A stretch of DNA of 64,000 bases from positions 62,001-126,000 of the forward strand of contig JAEUJQ010000083.1 in NCBI GenBank assembly GCA_016793095.1, read 5' to 3'. Position 1 is the stretch's first letter; every line of letters begins with the position of its first letter. The notes under the pieces are model-generated. The model saw nothing but the letters and a program-made list of their open reading frames with translations, was not told the DNA's origin and searched no databases. This DNA is from Myxococcaceae bacterium. GTDB taxonomy: Bacteria; Myxococcota; Myxococcia; Myxococcales; Myxococcaceae. The position numbers were made by a program, and so were the translations under genes. This document shows, one piece after another, positions 15,330 to 26,919 of the stretch.

Positions 15330-16316
15330 TCAGCTCAGCAGCTCGACCTGCAGCGTCTGCTGGCCGATGCGGATGCGATCGCCGGCCTTGAGCGCCCGCT
15401 CCTGGGTGATGCGCACGAAGGTGCCGAGGCCGCCCGAGAGGTCGCGGATCATGGCTCCCGTCGGCAGCGGCGCCACCTCGCAGTGCCGCGGCGCGAGGCC
15501 CTCGTCACTGGGGAAGCTGAAGTCACAGCGGCCCTGACCGATGGTGAGCACCGGGCCGGGCGTGATGACGCAGCGGCCCGCGCGATCGCCGAGCAGCACC
15601 TCTTCGATCGAATAGTGCACCACGCCGTTGGGAACGGGCGCGCCATAGACGAGCACGTCAGCGCGGTTCCACGCGGGCGCCGGCTCGATGGCGCCGACGT
15701 ACCGGAACAGCCGCAGCCCGGTGCAGAAGAGCCCGCCCGCTGGCACCGTCTCCTGGCCGGCGATGCTGGCGTAGATGCCCGAGGTGCTGTTCTCGTCGCG
15801 CAGGAAGAGCCGCCCGTCGCGCACCGTCAGCGTGGCGTGCAGCGGGGAGACGAACGGGTCTTCAGGGAAGAGGATGATGCCCTTCGCCCGGCCGATCTGC
15901 GCCCCGGTCGCGCCCAGGCGGAAGCGCTGACCACGCGCGGGGCCTGCCATGACCGTGAGGCCGAACTTCGGGCCGGGGGCCGCCTGCGGAGGCGGCGTCG
16001 CCGAGGACTGGAACGTCGGGCGTGCCGGCACCCCGCGGCCCGACGAGGGCGCCGCCGGCGTGTTCCCGAGCTCTGCAGGCTGTGAGCGCCGCAGCCCGGG
16101 AGGCGCCTCGGGCGTCTTCGCCATCGGTACCGTCTTGTCCGAGCCCTCGTGCTGGACCTGCAGCGGCTGCGGCACCAGCTTCGGCGCCTGATCGGTCTTC
16201 GCGCTCGAGCCGTCCGTCGCGTTCCCACACGACATGCATCGCACCGCGGCCACGACGTTGAGGAAGTCGCAGGTGGGGCAGACGACTCCAAGCGATTTGG
16301 TCAGGAACGCCGACAT
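15330..16316 (-). CDS. Zinc-ribbon protein with two FHA domains
   Basis: From ATG 16316 this is a 328-residue protein. It begins with a zinc ribbon, CPTC...CMSC at about 13-29, then a Pro/Ala-rich linker to about 110. The first FHA domain (about 117-205) contains GRAKGIILFPEDPFVSPLHATL and ENSTSGIY. The second (about 235-325) contains GQGRCDFSFPSDEGLAPRHCEV and DLSGGLGTFV. FHA domains bind phosphothreonine peptides, so it is probably an adaptor for a Ser/Thr kinase, though none is adjacent. The first domain keeps Gly-Arg and Ser..His. The second is weaker, with GQ in place of GR. It is divergent from rel. Confidence 0.85.
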   Translation of the reverse strand: MSAFLTKSLGVVCPTCDFLNVVAAVRCMSCGNATDGSSAKTDQAPKLVPQPLQVQHEGSDKTVPMAKTPEAPPGLRRSQPAELGNTPAAPSSGRGVPARPTFQSSATPPPQAAPGPKFGLTVMAGPARGQRFRLGATGAQIGRAKGIILFPEDPFVSPLHATLTVRDGRLFLRDENSTSGIYASIAGQETVPAGGLFCTGLRLFRYVGAIEPAPAWNRADVLVYGAPVPNGVVHYSIEEVLLGDRAGRCVITPGPVLTIGQGRCDFSFPSDEGLAPRHCEVAPLPTGAMIRDLSGGLGTFVRITQERALKAGDRIRIGQQTLQVELLS

Positions 16317-16379
16317 GAAGGGCTGGCGATACTGAGACTTTCCGCGAGTTTGCGCAACACATTCGTCGGGGCTGACGCG

Positions 16380-16407
16380 TTGCAGCACCATGCGAGGGTG
16401 TTAGCAT
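16380..16407 (+). promoter_or_regulatory. Weak sigma-70-type promoter candidate for rel
   Basis: TTGCAG (16380-16385) and TAGCAT (16402-16407) are 16 bp apart. The predicted transcription start is only a few bases before the TTG start codon at 16418, so the message would be nearly leaderless. The match is modest. Confidence 0.3.
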
Positions 16408-16417
16408 CGACCCCGGT

Positions 16418-18601
<2,184 letters not shown>

Positions 18602-18616
18602 CGAGAGGGGCAAGAC

Positions 18617-19003
18617 ATGGCGCGTGAGGTGATCCAGGCCGACGGTGCGCCGGCGGCGATCGGGCCGTACTCGCAGGCGGTAGCGGTGAGCGCGGGCAAG
18701 CTGGTGTTCCTGTCGGGGCAGATTCCCCTCGACCCGAAGACCGGGCAGCTCGTCGAGGGCGACATTCAGGCGCAGACCGAGCGGGTGATGAAGAACCTGG
18801 AGGCGGTGCTGCAGAAGGCGGGCGGCTCGTTCGCCAGCGTGGTGCGGTGCGGCATCTTCCTCACCGATCTGAACGACTTCGCGAAGGTGAACGAGGTCTA
18901 CGCTCGCTCGTTCCCGGCGAACCCACCGGCCCGGGCGACCGTGCAGGTGAGCGCCTTGCCAAAGGGCGCGAAGGTCGAGATTGATGCGATTGCGGTGATC
19001 TGA
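18617..19003 (+). CDS. ridA: RidA-family enamine/imine deaminase
   Basis: The 128-residue protein matches YjgF/RidA, which hydrolyses reactive 2-aminoacrylate released by PLP enzymes. The hallmark segments are present: IGPYSQAV near the start, FLSGQIPLD, QTERVMKNLEAVL and the C-terminal PPARATVQVSALPKGAKVEIDAIAV. The catalytic Arg is in PARAT. It lies 15 bp after rel with GGGGCAAGAC before its ATG, so it is in the same transcript. Pairing of rel with ridA is seen in other bacteria, but a functional reason is not evident here. Confidence 0.95.
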   Translation: MAREVIQADGAPAAIGPYSQAVAVSAGKLVFLSGQIPLDPKTGQLVEGDIQAQTERVMKNLEAVLQKAGGSFASVVRCGIFLTDLNDFAKVNEVYARSFPANPPARATVQVSALPKGAKVEIDAIAVI

Positions 19004-19026
19004 GGCCTGGCCGCGGCCTCACGGAG

Positions 19027-19872
19027 ATGCCCATGAAGTGGATGAGCTACGTGATGGTCGCGCTGCTGGTTCCGGCCCTGGCGCGCGCACAGACGTCGGG
19101 GTTCTCGCCTCCGCCGCTGGTGCCCGCGCCTCCGCCGGTCGCGCCTGACCCGAACGGCCCACCACCGCCGCCGCCCGCCGAGTACGGAACTCCGGCGCCG
19201 CCGACCGCTCAGCCCCCGAAGCCGTACCTCCCGTACGGCGCTCCAGCGGGCCAGCAGAAGGAGCCGCCCGGTCCCGAGGTCGGGCTGATGGTGAGCGAGT
19301 CGCTGTTCGGCATGCTGACCGCGGCGGGCATCCTGGTGCTGCCGTTCTTCCTGCTGGGGCTCGGGAACGGAGGGCTCTTGAGCGGAGATCCGGTGATCGG
19401 CACGGTGATCACGGCGCTGCTCTTCGGCAGCGCGCCGCTCGCCATCGCGCAGACGCAGGTCTCGATCGCGAACGGGAGCCGGCACTACTACTCCGAGATG
19501 TGGCCCGCGGCGCTCGCGGGGCTGGCCGCCGAAGCGGCGGTGCTCGGCCTCACGTACCTGACGGGTGGCAACGCGATCGTCCGCAACACCACCACCTGTC
19601 CGGTGGGCACGCCGACGGGCGGCGCGTCGGTTCCTTCGGGCTGCGGCAATGACGTGCTCCTGCTGGTCGGCTCGATCGTCGCGGTGCCGCTGGTGCAGAT
19701 GCTGGTGCTGAACCTCACCAAGCAGCCCCGCGTACGCGGAGCCATCGCCAGCCGCGACGCGAAGACCGGGGCGATCTCGTTGGGCGTGCCAGCGCCCACG
19801 CCCATCCTCGGGCCCACCGCCTCGGGCTTCGCGGTCGGCGCCAACGTGTCCCTGGTCGACTTCCGCTTCTGA
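19027..19872 (+). CDS. Secreted/membrane protein with Pro-rich N-terminus, unknown function
   Basis: The 281-residue protein has a signal peptide ending ALARAQ at about residue 22. A Pro-rich stretch (about 25-85) with runs of PPPP follows, then hydrophobic segments at about 93-116, 123-142 and 156-178, a Cys-containing loop and a last hydrophobic segment at about 215-232. It looks like an inner-membrane protein with a flexible periplasmic arm. It follows ridA by 23 bp on the same strand and may be co-transcribed. An alternative start at ATG 19033 would trim two residues. I do not recognise the family. Confidence 0.65.
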   Translation: MPMKWMSYVMVALLVPALARAQTSGFSPPPLVPAPPPVAPDPNGPPPPPPAEYGTPAPPTAQPPKPYLPYGAPAGQQKEPPGPEVGLMVSESLFGMLTAAGILVLPFFLLGLGNGGLLSGDPVIGTVITALLFGSAPLAIAQTQVSIANGSRHYYSEMWPAALAGLAAEAAVLGLTYLTGGNAIVRNTTTCPVGTPTGGASVPSGCGNDVLLLVGSIVAVPLVQMLVLNLTKQPRVRGAIASRDAKTGAISLGVPAPTPILGPTASGFAVGANVSLVDFRF

Positions 19873-19897
19873 CTGAGCCGGCGCTGTGGCGCCGCGT

Positions 19898-20914
19898 TCA
19901 GAGCGGCCGCAGCGTGAGGGCGCGGGCTCCGTCGGGGATGAGCGGCGGGCGGTCGGGAAGGAACCATGGCGCAAGGCGGGTCCACGCCGGCCGGTGGCCC
20001 GGGGCGCCGCGGACGCGGACGTCGAGCGTGCGGCCGAGGAAGTCGAGCTCGTCGTGGCCGCCCTCGGCGGTGGCGTGCCCGAAGACGGCGACCCGTGCGG
20101 ACTCGCCCGCAAGGCGGCGCTGAATGAGGGGAACCAGCAGCGGCTCGGGGATTCGCAGCAGGTGCCGCAGGCCCGCGGGCTGCGTCTCGACGCCCAGGGA
20201 CCGCAGCGCCCGGAGCAGCTCCCGCACGGCGCGCAGCCCGAGCACCACCGCGTCCCGGGTTCGGCAGAAGCGGTCCTGATCGCCGCCCGTGGCGTTGATG
20301 GCCGCGGCCAGCGGAAGCACCAGGGCAGCGTGGCACTGCAGCCAGCCCACGATGTCCTCGCTCGTGGCGTAGGGCACCCGTGCGTCGTCGAGCGCCGCCT
20401 GGACGAGCGCGAGGGCAGGGCGCGCGCGGTCTGAGAGCACGCCGAGGGTCGTTGCCCGTCGGCGCCGCGTCGACGAGCGCCAGCGAGAACGCCCGTCCAC
20501 GTAGTCGATGCGACCGTCGCCGGTGCGCACGCCGCCGAACGCGCCGAAGCCCAGCACCAGCCGCTCGGGCCCGGCCGTCAGCTGCTGCGCGCGCGGGTCG
20601 CCCAGGTTGTTGCCGATGACGGCGATGGCCTTCGCGTCGGTCGCCGAGAGCGACGCGAGCGTGGGATCGATCTGGTCAGCCCGCACGGCGACGACGATCG
20701 CGTCCCACGAGGCCGGCTTCGGCGATGGCACGACCTCGACCTCGACCCGTTCGTCCGCACCGAGCAGCACCTGCCTCAGCCGGAGTCCACGCTCCTCGAG
20801 CTCGCGAAGCCGCCGGCCGCGCGCGACGAGGGTGACGCGATGCCCGCCCTCGGCCAGCCGCGCCGCGTAGACGCTGCCGATGACGCCCGCTCCCACGACG
20901 AGGATCCGCTTCAC
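19898..20914 (-). CDS. Ketopantoate reductase-like (ApbA/PanE) protein
   Basis: From GTG 20914 the protein has 338 residues. It begins directly with the NADPH-binding site ILVVGAGVIGSVYAARLAEGG, the usual N-terminus of ApbA/PanE. A second Rossmann strand follows with DAIVVAVRADQ and then IGNNLGDP. The C-terminal half is helical, as in the dehydrogenase domain. True ketopantoate reductases carry a conserved Lys and a Glu that I cannot place with certainty, so the substrate may differ. The frame is open far upstream, but codon use collapses before 20914, which fixes the start. The gene lies directly downstream of a decayed segment. Confidence 0.8.
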   Translation of the reverse strand: MKRILVVGAGVIGSVYAARLAEGGHRVTLVARGRRLRELEERGLRLRQVLLGADERVEVEVVPSPKPASWDAIVVAVRADQIDPTLASLSATDAKAIAVIGNNLGDPRAQQLTAGPERLVLGFGAFGGVRTGDGRIDYVDGRSRWRSSTRRRRATTLGVLSDRARPALALVQAALDDARVPYATSEDIVGWLQCHAALVLPLAAAINATGGDQDRFCRTRDAVVLGLRAVRELLRALRSLGVETQPAGLRHLLRIPEPLLVPLIQRRLAGESARVAVFGHATAEGGHDELDFLGRTLDVRVRGAPGHRPAWTRLAPWFLPDRPPLIPDGARALTLRPL

Positions 20915-21640
20915 TCGCGCGAGGTTGGCGGGGCTTGCGTCGCGCGGCAAGCCACACTCATTCCGGCGCGGAATGGTCGCCAGAAACCGGTCGACTCGGG
21001 CGCGGCTGGCTCCCTCGGCCCTCGACGAGGAGCACCAGCGTCGCGAGCTCGGTGAGCGCTGCCGGACGGCCGAAGCATTGGCGGCGTCGAGCCCCGGCCG
21101 CAGCGGCCGAGCCACCCCTGTGCCGGTGGGCCTGGCAGGCGAGCGGTCGCGGCCGCGCGTGGAGGATCGCGTGGCGCCCGTCCTCGTCGCCCTGGAGGAA
21201 CCGTGCCGGGTGTTCGCGTCGGTCGCTCTGAGCCGTGTGAGCTGACCGAGCGCTGGTCGGTGCTTGCAGCAGGTCGAGCTCCTGCGGCCGAGAGGTGATG
21301 AAGGGCTGGCCTCGGCGCGGGGCCGTTCCACGCACGCCCGCGCTCGTGCGCCGCGAGCAGGAAGACTCGCGAGAAGGAGGGTGACGTCGGGCGGCGCCTC
21401 GAGGGCCGGCGCACGCGACCGCGCGAGGGCAAGCGCCTTCGCGAGCGTCTCGAGCGCCGCGCGTTCGGCGGGCGCCTCGCGACCGTCCGCGAGCACCACG
21501 TCGAACGCCACCCGCACCGCGTCGCGCTTCAGCTCGCCCTCGAGCACGGCAGCCTTCAACGAGCACCTCTCGTTCAAGGACGGCCTCGGCGAAACCGTGG
21601 AGCGCGACGACGGGCGTCGCGATCACGAGCGCTGACCGGG
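20915..21640 (-). pseudogene. Decayed segment with TerB-like fragment
   Basis: This 726-bp stretch holds pieces of coding-like sequence in different minus-strand frames and no intact gene. Near 21375-21570 one frame reads LKRDAVRVAFDVVLADGRE followed by APAERAALETLAKAL, with strong third-position GC and a resemblance to TerB-like helical domains. A different frame upstream reads IATPVVALHGFAEAVL. Near 20990-21050 a third piece reads ALTELATLVLLVEG. Between them codon quality is poor. The likeliest reading is one or two genes broken by frameshifts. Chance structure in GC-rich DNA is the alternative. Confidence 0.35.
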
Positions 21641-21648
21641 CGCGCAGC

Positions 21649-22053
21649 TCAGGCCTGGCCGGGCTTCACCTTCCACTGCCGCTGCGTCGGCCGCACATAG
21701 CCGGCCCGATCGTTCCACCGCAGATCGTTCACCTGCCCGACGCCGTGCTCACCCTCGACCCGCACCGCGGGCGTGTCGCACACGGGGATCATGTCGAGGA
21801 TCATCACCCACTCGTCGCCCTGCGGCTTGAGCGTCATGACCGAGTGCAGGGATGAGGTCGACACGTCCACGGCGCACTCGGGTGGGCTGGGGAGCGGAGG
21901 TGGGAGCTGGCGTGGGCGCCTCGGAGGCAGGCAGAACTGCACCGGAATCCCCTCGATCTGCACCGGCTCGCGCTCCTCGCTCACGAAGAAGAGCAGGCTG
22001 GCGACCAGGGTGATTCCGCTCGAAGCGAGGACCAGAAAGACGTCTGTCGGCAT
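21649..22053 (-). CDS. Small membrane-anchored protein of unknown function
   Basis: This 134-residue protein opens with one transmembrane helix (VFLVLASSGITLVASLLFFV, about 5-24). It continues with an acidic/Pro-rich segment (PPRRPRQLPPPLPSPP, about 43-60) and a C-terminal domain with two Cys residues, one in PECAVDVS and one in PVCDTPAV, which could form a disulphide in the periplasm. The C-terminus is basic. ATG 22053 follows a GGAG-type site. No family is recognised. It is divergent from truA. Confidence 0.6.
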   Translation of the reverse strand: MPTDVFLVLASSGITLVASLLFFVSEEREPVQIEGIPVQFCLPPRRPRQLPPPLPSPPECAVDVSTSSLHSVMTLKPQGDEWVMILDMIPVCDTPAVRVEGEHGVGQVNDLRWNDRAGYVRPTQRQWKVKPGQA

Positions 22054-22175
22054 GGGCGCTCCTCAGACAGCCTTGCGCGGGCGGGGGTTCCCGTCACCAG
22101 CGACCTCCCGCCGTGGCGCCCAGGCCGCGGTTGTTCGTCGACTTCCCACAGGCCCGCGGGGACAATGCGAGCCGC

Positions 22176-22949
22176 ATGCCGCGCGTGAAGCTGGTGCTCG
22201 AGTACGACGGCAGCAACTACGTCGGCTGGCAGATCCAGCAGAACGGGCCCTCGGTACAGGGCCGCCTCCAGCGGGCGCTCCAGGAGCTGCTGGGCGACCC
22301 GGTGTCGGTGTGGGCGGCGGGACGCACCGACGCGGGCGTGCACGCCACGGGGCAGGTGGTGGCCTTCGACTCACCGAAGCAGCTGCCGACGAAGGCGTAC
22401 TGGATGGGGCTCAACGGGCTGCTCCCTGACGACATCGCGGTGATCAGCGCGGAAGAGGTCGCGCCCGCGTTCGACCCGCGGCGGTGGGCCCGGGGCAAGC
22501 GCTACCGCTATCGCCTCAGCAACCGCCGCTCGCGGTCACCGATGCGCCGCCACACGCACTGGGAGATCTTCCAGCCGCTCAACCTCGCTGCCATGCAGGA
22601 CTGCGTCCGCCCGCTCCTCGGCGCACACGACTTCTCGGGGTTCCGGGCTGCCGACTGCCAGGCCGCGCACGCCAACCGGGAGATCTCCCGTCTCGAGCTG
22701 ACTGGCGTGGTGGGCGACGAGATCTCGCTGGTGATCGAGGGCACGGCGTTCCTCAAGCACATGGTGCGCAACATCATGGGCAGCGTCGTCGAGGTCGGCC
22801 GCGGCCGCGAGCCCGTCTCATTCCTCGCCACCATTCTCGAGGGGCGCGATCGCACGAGGGCAGGGCAGACTGCGCCGCCTCAGGGGCTCACCCTCGAGGC
22901 GGTGTTCTACGGGGACGGCCCACGGGAGGGCGCAGATGACGACGAGTGA
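22176..22949 (+). CDS. truA: tRNA pseudouridine(38-40) synthase TruA
   Basis: This 257-residue enzyme isomerises uridines in the tRNA anticodon stem-loop. The N-terminus is the conserved VKLVLEYDGSNYVGWQIQ, and the catalytic aspartate is Asp52 in AAGRTDAGVHA. The C-terminal domain keeps GAHDFSGFRA and FLKHMVRNIMGSVVEVGRG. ATG 22176 is chosen because homologues begin at this point, although the frame opens further upstream at 22113. The 3' end overlaps the next gene's start by 14 bp, which suggests translational coupling. Confidence 0.97.
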   Translation: MPRVKLVLEYDGSNYVGWQIQQNGPSVQGRLQRALQELLGDPVSVWAAGRTDAGVHATGQVVAFDSPKQLPTKAYWMGLNGLLPDDIAVISAEEVAPAFDPRRWARGKRYRYRLSNRRSRSPMRRHTHWEIFQPLNLAAMQDCVRPLLGAHDFSGFRAADCQAAHANREISRLELTGVVGDEISLVIEGTAFLKHMVRNIMGSVVEVGRGREPVSFLATILEGRDRTRAGQTAPPQGLTLEAVFYGDGPREGADDDE

Positions 22950-23517
22950 GCCGACCGCTTCGGGGCCTGGCGCCTGGGCCCGCGCCGAGAACGCCAGCCG
23001 CCGGGTGCTGCTCGTCCTCTGCCTCGGGTTGCTGGCCTGGGGCGTGGGCGCGCTGCTCGCCGTCAACCTGCGCGAGCTGCTGGAGGACACCCTCGACCGG
23101 ACCGTCGAGACAGGGCTGGGCGCGATCGTCGAGCACTGGGTCTTCCAGCGCTTCTGGGTGGTGTTCGTCTTCGCGCCGGTGTGTTGGGTCGCCGGCCGCT
23201 TCCTCGGCGGCTCGTCCCTGCTCTTCGTCGTGCCCGGCTTCCTGACTGGAGAGGCCTTCGCCCTCGCCCTCGGCTTCCTTCGGGACGGCTCGCCGTTTCA
23301 CTCGTGGGCGGACGTGGCGGGCTGGGCGATCAGCATCGTCCTCTCGCTGCCGATCTGTTTCGTCGCGTTCATCTCAGGCGGCCGGGCCTTCGAGCGCGCG
23401 CAGGCCCGCTCGCTCGTCGATGCCGCCGCCCGGAAGGCCGACTACGACGCCTTCATCGCGAAGGCGAACCAGGGCGCGGAGCCTCCGCCGAACCCGCCCA
23501 CCGAACCCCGCTCGTGA
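22936..23517 (+). CDS. Four-helix membrane protein of unknown function
   Basis: The 193-residue protein has four predicted membrane helices at about 24-42 (LLVLCLGLLAWGVGALL), 73-91 (FWVVFVFAPVCWVAGRF), 95-115 (LFVVPGFLTGEAFALALGF) and 127-147 (GWAISIVLSLPICFVAFI). Soluble tails follow, including a Pro-rich C-terminus. The start codon lies inside the end of truA, so expression is probably coupled to it. It converges on clpB with 9 bp between stops. No family is recognised. Confidence 0.7.
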   Translation: MTTSEPTASGPGAWARAENASRRVLLVLCLGLLAWGVGALLAVNLRELLEDTLDRTVETGLGAIVEHWVFQRFWVVFVFAPVCWVAGRFLGGSSLLFVVPGFLTGEAFALALGFLRDGSPFHSWADVAGWAISIVLSLPICFVAFISGGRAFERAQARSLVDAAARKADYDAFIAKANQGAEPPPNPPTEPRS

Positions 23518-23526
23518 CGAGCTGCC

Positions 23527-26121
23527 TCAGGCGCGCGCGGCGGTCGAGAAGGCGAGGCCGTCGCCCGCCACCTCCGCGCGGATCTGATCGCCGGGCACGA
23601 ACTCACCGCCGAGGATCTTGAGCGCCAGGGGATCCTGCAGGTGTCGCTGGATCGCGCGCTTGAGCGGCCGGGCGCCGTAGACCGGGTCGTAGCCCTCCTT
23701 CGCGAGGAAGGCGCGGGCCTGCTCGGTCAGCTCGAGCGTGAGCCGCTTGTCCGCGAGCAGCTTCTTGAGGCGCCCGAGCTGCAGCTCCACCACCGAGCCG
23801 ATGTGCGCCTGCGTGAGCGGCTCGAAGAGCACGATCTCGTCGATGCGATTCAGGAACTCGGGCCGGAAGTTCGCGCGCAGCTGGCCCATCACCTCGCCGC
23901 GCGTGGCGGTGTCGAGCGTCGACTTGCCCGCGAGCCCTTCCTGGATCGCCTGCGCCCCGATGTTCGAGGTCATGATCAGCACGGTGTTCTTGAAGTCCAC
24001 GGTGCGACCCTGGCTGTCGGTGAGCCGGCCCTCGTCGAGGATCTGCAGGAGCACGTTGAAGACATCGGGGTGCGCCTTCTCGATCTCGTCGAACAGCACC
24101 ACGGCGTACGGCCGGCGGCGGATCGCCTCGGTGAGCTGGCCGCCCTCGTCATAGCCCACGTACCCCGGAGGAGCGCCGATGAGCCGCGCCACGGCGTGCT
24201 TCTCCATGTACTCGCTCATGTCCACGCGCACGATGGCCTGATCGGAGTCGAACAGGAACTCCGCCAGCGCCTTCGCGGTCTCGGTCTTGCCGACGCCGGT
24301 GGGGCCGAGAAAGACGAACGAGCCGATGGGCCGGTTGGGATCCTGCAGACCCGAGCGCGCGCGCCGCACCGCGTTCGACACCGCTTCGATGGCCGCCTTC
24401 TGGCCGATGACGCGCTCGCCCAGCCGGTGCTCCATCTTCACCAGCTTCTGCAGCTCGCCCTCGAGCAGCCTGGAGACGGGAATGCCGGTCCACTTGCCGA
24501 CGACCTCGGCGATGTCCTCGCTGTCCACCTCTTCCTTGAGGAACCGCTGCTTCTTCTGCAGCTCGGCCAGCCGCGCGTTCTGCTGGGCGAGCTCCTTCTC
24601 GAACGAGGGCAGCACGCCGAACTTGATCTCGGCGGCCTTGTTCAGATCGCCGCGGCGCTCGGCCCCGGCCTGATCGGTGCGCGCCTGCTCGACCTTCTCC
24701 TTCACGCCGCGGATCGAGCTGATGATCGCCTTCTCGGCTTCCCAGTGCGACTTGAGCGCGGCGAACGTCTCGTTGAGGCCGGCGAGCTCCTTCTCCAGGG
24801 CCTCGAGGCGCTCCTTCGAGTGCACGTCGGTCTCCTTCTTGAGGCCCTCGCGCTCGATCTCGAGCTGCACCAGCTTGCGGCGCACGTCATCGACCTCGGT
24901 CGGCATGGAGTCGATCTCGATGCGCAGGCGCGACGCCGCCTCGTCCACCAGGTCGATGGCCTTGTCGGGCAGGAAGCGGTCCGAGATGTAGCGGTTCGAC
25001 AGCGTGGCGGCGGCCACGAGCGCGGTGTCCTGAATGTGCACGCCGTGGTGCACCTCGTAGCGCTCCTTGAGGCCGCGCAGGATCGAGATGGTGTCCTGCA
25101 CCGAGGGCTCGCCGACGAAGACCGGCTGGAAGCGCCGCTCGAGGGCCGCGTCCTTCTCGATGTGCTTGCGGTACTCGTCGAGGGTGGTGGCGCCGATGCA
25201 GTGCAGCTCGCCGCGCGCGAGCGCCGGCTTGAGCATGTTGCCCGCGTCCATCGCGCCCTCGGCCTTCCCCGCGCCGACCAGCGTGTGCATCTCGTCGATG
25301 AAGAGGATGATGTCGCCGTTCGCGCTCGACACTTCCTTCAGCACGGCCTTGAGGCGCTCCTCGAACTCACCGCGGAACTTGGCGCCCGCCACCATCGCGC
25401 CCAGATCCAGCGCGACCAGCCGCTTGCGCTTGAGGCTCTCGGGCACGTCGCCATCGACGATGCGGCGCGCGAGGCCCTCGGCGATGGCCGTCTTGCCGAC
25501 GCCTGGCTCGCCGATCAGCACGGGGTTGTTCTTGGTGCGGCGGGACAGCACCTGGATCGAGCGGCGGATCTCTTCGTCGCGGCCGATCACCGGGTCGAGC
25601 TTCCCCGAGCGCGCAGACTCGGTCAGATCGCGCCCGTACTTCTCGAGCGCGCGGTAGGTGCCCTCGGGATCCTGGCTCGTCACCCGGCCCGAGCCGCGAA
25701 TGTCCTTCAGCACCGCCATCACCCGGTCCTTCTTCACGCCCGACGCACCGAGCAGCTCGCCGGCGTGGCCCTTGTCCTGCGCGAACGCGAGCAGCAGGTG
25801 CTCGGACGAGGTGAACTCGTCCTTCATCGCCTTCGCCTCGTCCTCGGCCTTGTCGAAGAGGCTCATCAGCCGGTTGGAGATCGACGTCTGCCCACCCTTG
25901 ATGGTGGACATGCGGCCGAGCACCTCGTCGATGCGGCTGCCCACGAGCTTCACGTCGGCGCCGATCTTCTGCAGCATCGGCACCACCACGCCGTCCTGCT
26001 GCTCCAGCAGCGCCTTGAGCAGGTGCTCCGGCTCGTAGTTGGGGTGGTTCGCGCGGCGCGCCAGCGACTGGCCTTCTTGAATGGCTTCCTGCGCCTTCAC
26101 GGTGAACTTGTCGATTCGCAT
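23527..26121 (-). CDS. clpB: ClpB disaggregase (Hsp100)
   Basis: The 864-residue protein re-solubilises aggregated proteins together with DnaK. It has the Clp-N domain ([18 protein letters not shown]), NBD1 with [13 protein letters not shown] near 200, and a coiled-coil middle domain (about 405-525, including [16 protein letters not shown]) that is diagnostic for ClpB. NBD2 has [13 protein letters not shown] near 603 and [14 protein letters not shown]. Both arginine-finger regions and the C-terminal domain look intact. The length is typical. ATG 26121 is the conserved start, and the open frame beyond it to 26499 is rejected. A terminator-like hairpin lies about 115 bp upstream. I found no clear heat-shock sigma promoter or CIRCE element. 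Confidence 0.97.
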   Translation of the reverse strand: MRIDKFTVKAQEAIQEGQSLARRANHPNYEPEHLLKALLEQQDGVVVPMLQKIGADVKLVGSRIDEVLGRMSTIKGGQTSISNRLMSLFDKAEDEAKAMKDEFTSSEHLLLAFAQDKGHAGELLGASGVKKDRVMAVLKDIRGSGRVTSQDPEGTYRALEKYGRDLTESARSGKLDPVIGRDEEIRRSIQVLSRRTKNNPVLIGEPGVGKTAIAEGLARRIVDGDVPESLKRKRLVALDLGAMVAGAKFRGEFEERLKAVLKEVSSANGDIILFIDEMHTLVGAGKAEGAMDAGNMLKPALARGELHCIGATTLDEYRKHIEKDAALERRFQPVFVGEPSVQDTISILRGLKERYEVHHGVHIQDTALVAAATLSNRYISDRFLPDKAIDLVDEAASRLRIEIDSMPTEVDDVRRKLVQLEIEREGLKKETDVHSKERLEALEKELAGLNETFAALKSHWEAEKAIISSIRGVKEKVEQARTDQAGAERRGDLNKAAEIKFGVLPSFEKELAQQNARLAELQKKQRFLKEEVDSEDIAEVVGKWTGIPVSRLLEGELQKLVKMEHRLGERVIGQKAAIEAVSNAVRRARSGLQDPNRPIGSFVFLGPTGVGKTETAKALAEFLFDSDQAIVRVDMSEYMEKHAVARLIGAPPGYVGYDEGGQLTEAIRRRPYAVVLFDEIEKAHPDVFNVLLQILDEGRLTDSQGRTVDFKNTVLIMTSNIGAQAIQEGLAGKSTLDTATRGEVMGQLRANFRPEFLNRIDEIVLFEPLTQAHIGSVVELQLGRLKKLLADKRLTLELTEQARAFLAKEGYDPVYGARPLKRAIQRHLQDPLALKILGGEFVPGDQIRAEVAGDGLAFSTAARA

Positions 26122-26234
26122 GCCGCCACCGTAAGGGTCGATCGACCGCGCGCAAGGCGCGTGCCGAAGCCCTCGAAGTGCTGTCGGTTGAGTCGCTCCG
26201 GCGACGCCCCGCGTCAAACCGCTGGGAACGATTG

Positions 26235-26256
26235 AAAAAAAGCGGGGGGACCGCCC
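26235..26256 (-). terminator. Compact hairpin with T7 tract upstream of clpB
   Basis: Read on the minus strand, GCGG and CCGC arms (26251-26254 and 26242-26245) with a five-base loop are followed at once by seven T residues (26241-26235). Two possible G-U pairs extend the stem. It could insulate clpB from upstream antisense transcription or act as an attenuator if the clpB promoter lies above it. Confidence 0.35.
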
Positions 26257-26323
26257 TTGTGGGGCCAGAGCGGTTCCTGTAGGTGCGCCCCGCTTTCGAG
26301 GATTCTCAAGGGGGAGAGCTCGA

Positions 26324-26908
26324 GTGGAAGCCCACGGTGGGTATCTGTGCCGGTTCGAGGACATGGACGTGACCTGGCTGCAGCAGGTCGCGAGGTCCGC
26401 TCTCGAGGAAGACGGCCAGTCGGCGGTCGATGTCGGGTTGCAGGTGACGGTGCTGGGGGGCGCGGGCCTCGTCCGCTTCTCGTGGGACGCGCCGTTCACC
26501 TACGGCCGCGCTGGTGCGCGCTGGTACCTCTCGCACCACGCGCTCGCGCGGCGACTGTCCGAGCACCTCAAGACCGCGCTGCACGTCTACGTCTTCGATC
26601 CCGACGAGCTCGAGCAGGTGATGGCCTACGGCAACGGTCGTCGGGTGGGTGGCGAGCTGCTGCGCTACGTCGACGTGGACTTCGATGAGAGCGACGACGA
26701 GGCGGCGTTCGAGAAGCTCAAGGCGAAGTGGCCGCTGGGTCACCTGGCCCGCGTGCTGGGCGTCGCGCGCGAGGAGCTCATTCGCCTGCCGCGCCAGTCG
26801 ATGGTGCTGATCGATCTCGAGCGGCCGCTCACGCCGCAGCCCCTGTGGAAGCTGCTGCCCGAGTCGCTCCAGGGCGCGCGGGCGAGCGGCATGCGGCTCG
26901 CGGTCTGA
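26324..26908 (+). CDS. Soluble protein of unknown function (194 aa)
   Basis: The GTG start at 26324 is supported by GGGGGAGAG ten bases upstream. The protein is predicted cytoplasmic, with no signal or membrane helix. Features are an acidic N-terminal helix (about 15-35), an aromatic strand region ([19 protein letters not shown]), a strongly acidic segment [20 protein letters not shown] near 118-137 and a leucine-rich end. The phrase [20 protein letters not shown] resembles a short helix-turn-helix but is not convincing. It is divergent from clpB and convergent with the next gene. I do not recognise the family. Confidence 0.65.
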   Translation: MEAHGGYLCRFEDMDVTWLQQVARSALEEDGQSAVDVGLQVTVLGGAGLVRFSWDAPFTYGRAGARWYLSHHALARRLSEHLKTALHVYVFDPDELEQVMAYGNGRRVGGELLRYVDVDFDESDDEAAFEKLKAKWPLGHLARVLGVAREELIRLPRQSMVLIDLERPLTPQPLWKLLPESLQGARASGMRLAV

Positions 26909-26919
26909 GCCGCTCCGGC

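Noticed and set aside
26122-26499. N-terminal extension of ClpB
   Set aside because: The frame is open, but codon use is poor and the conserved ClpB N-terminus starts at 26121.
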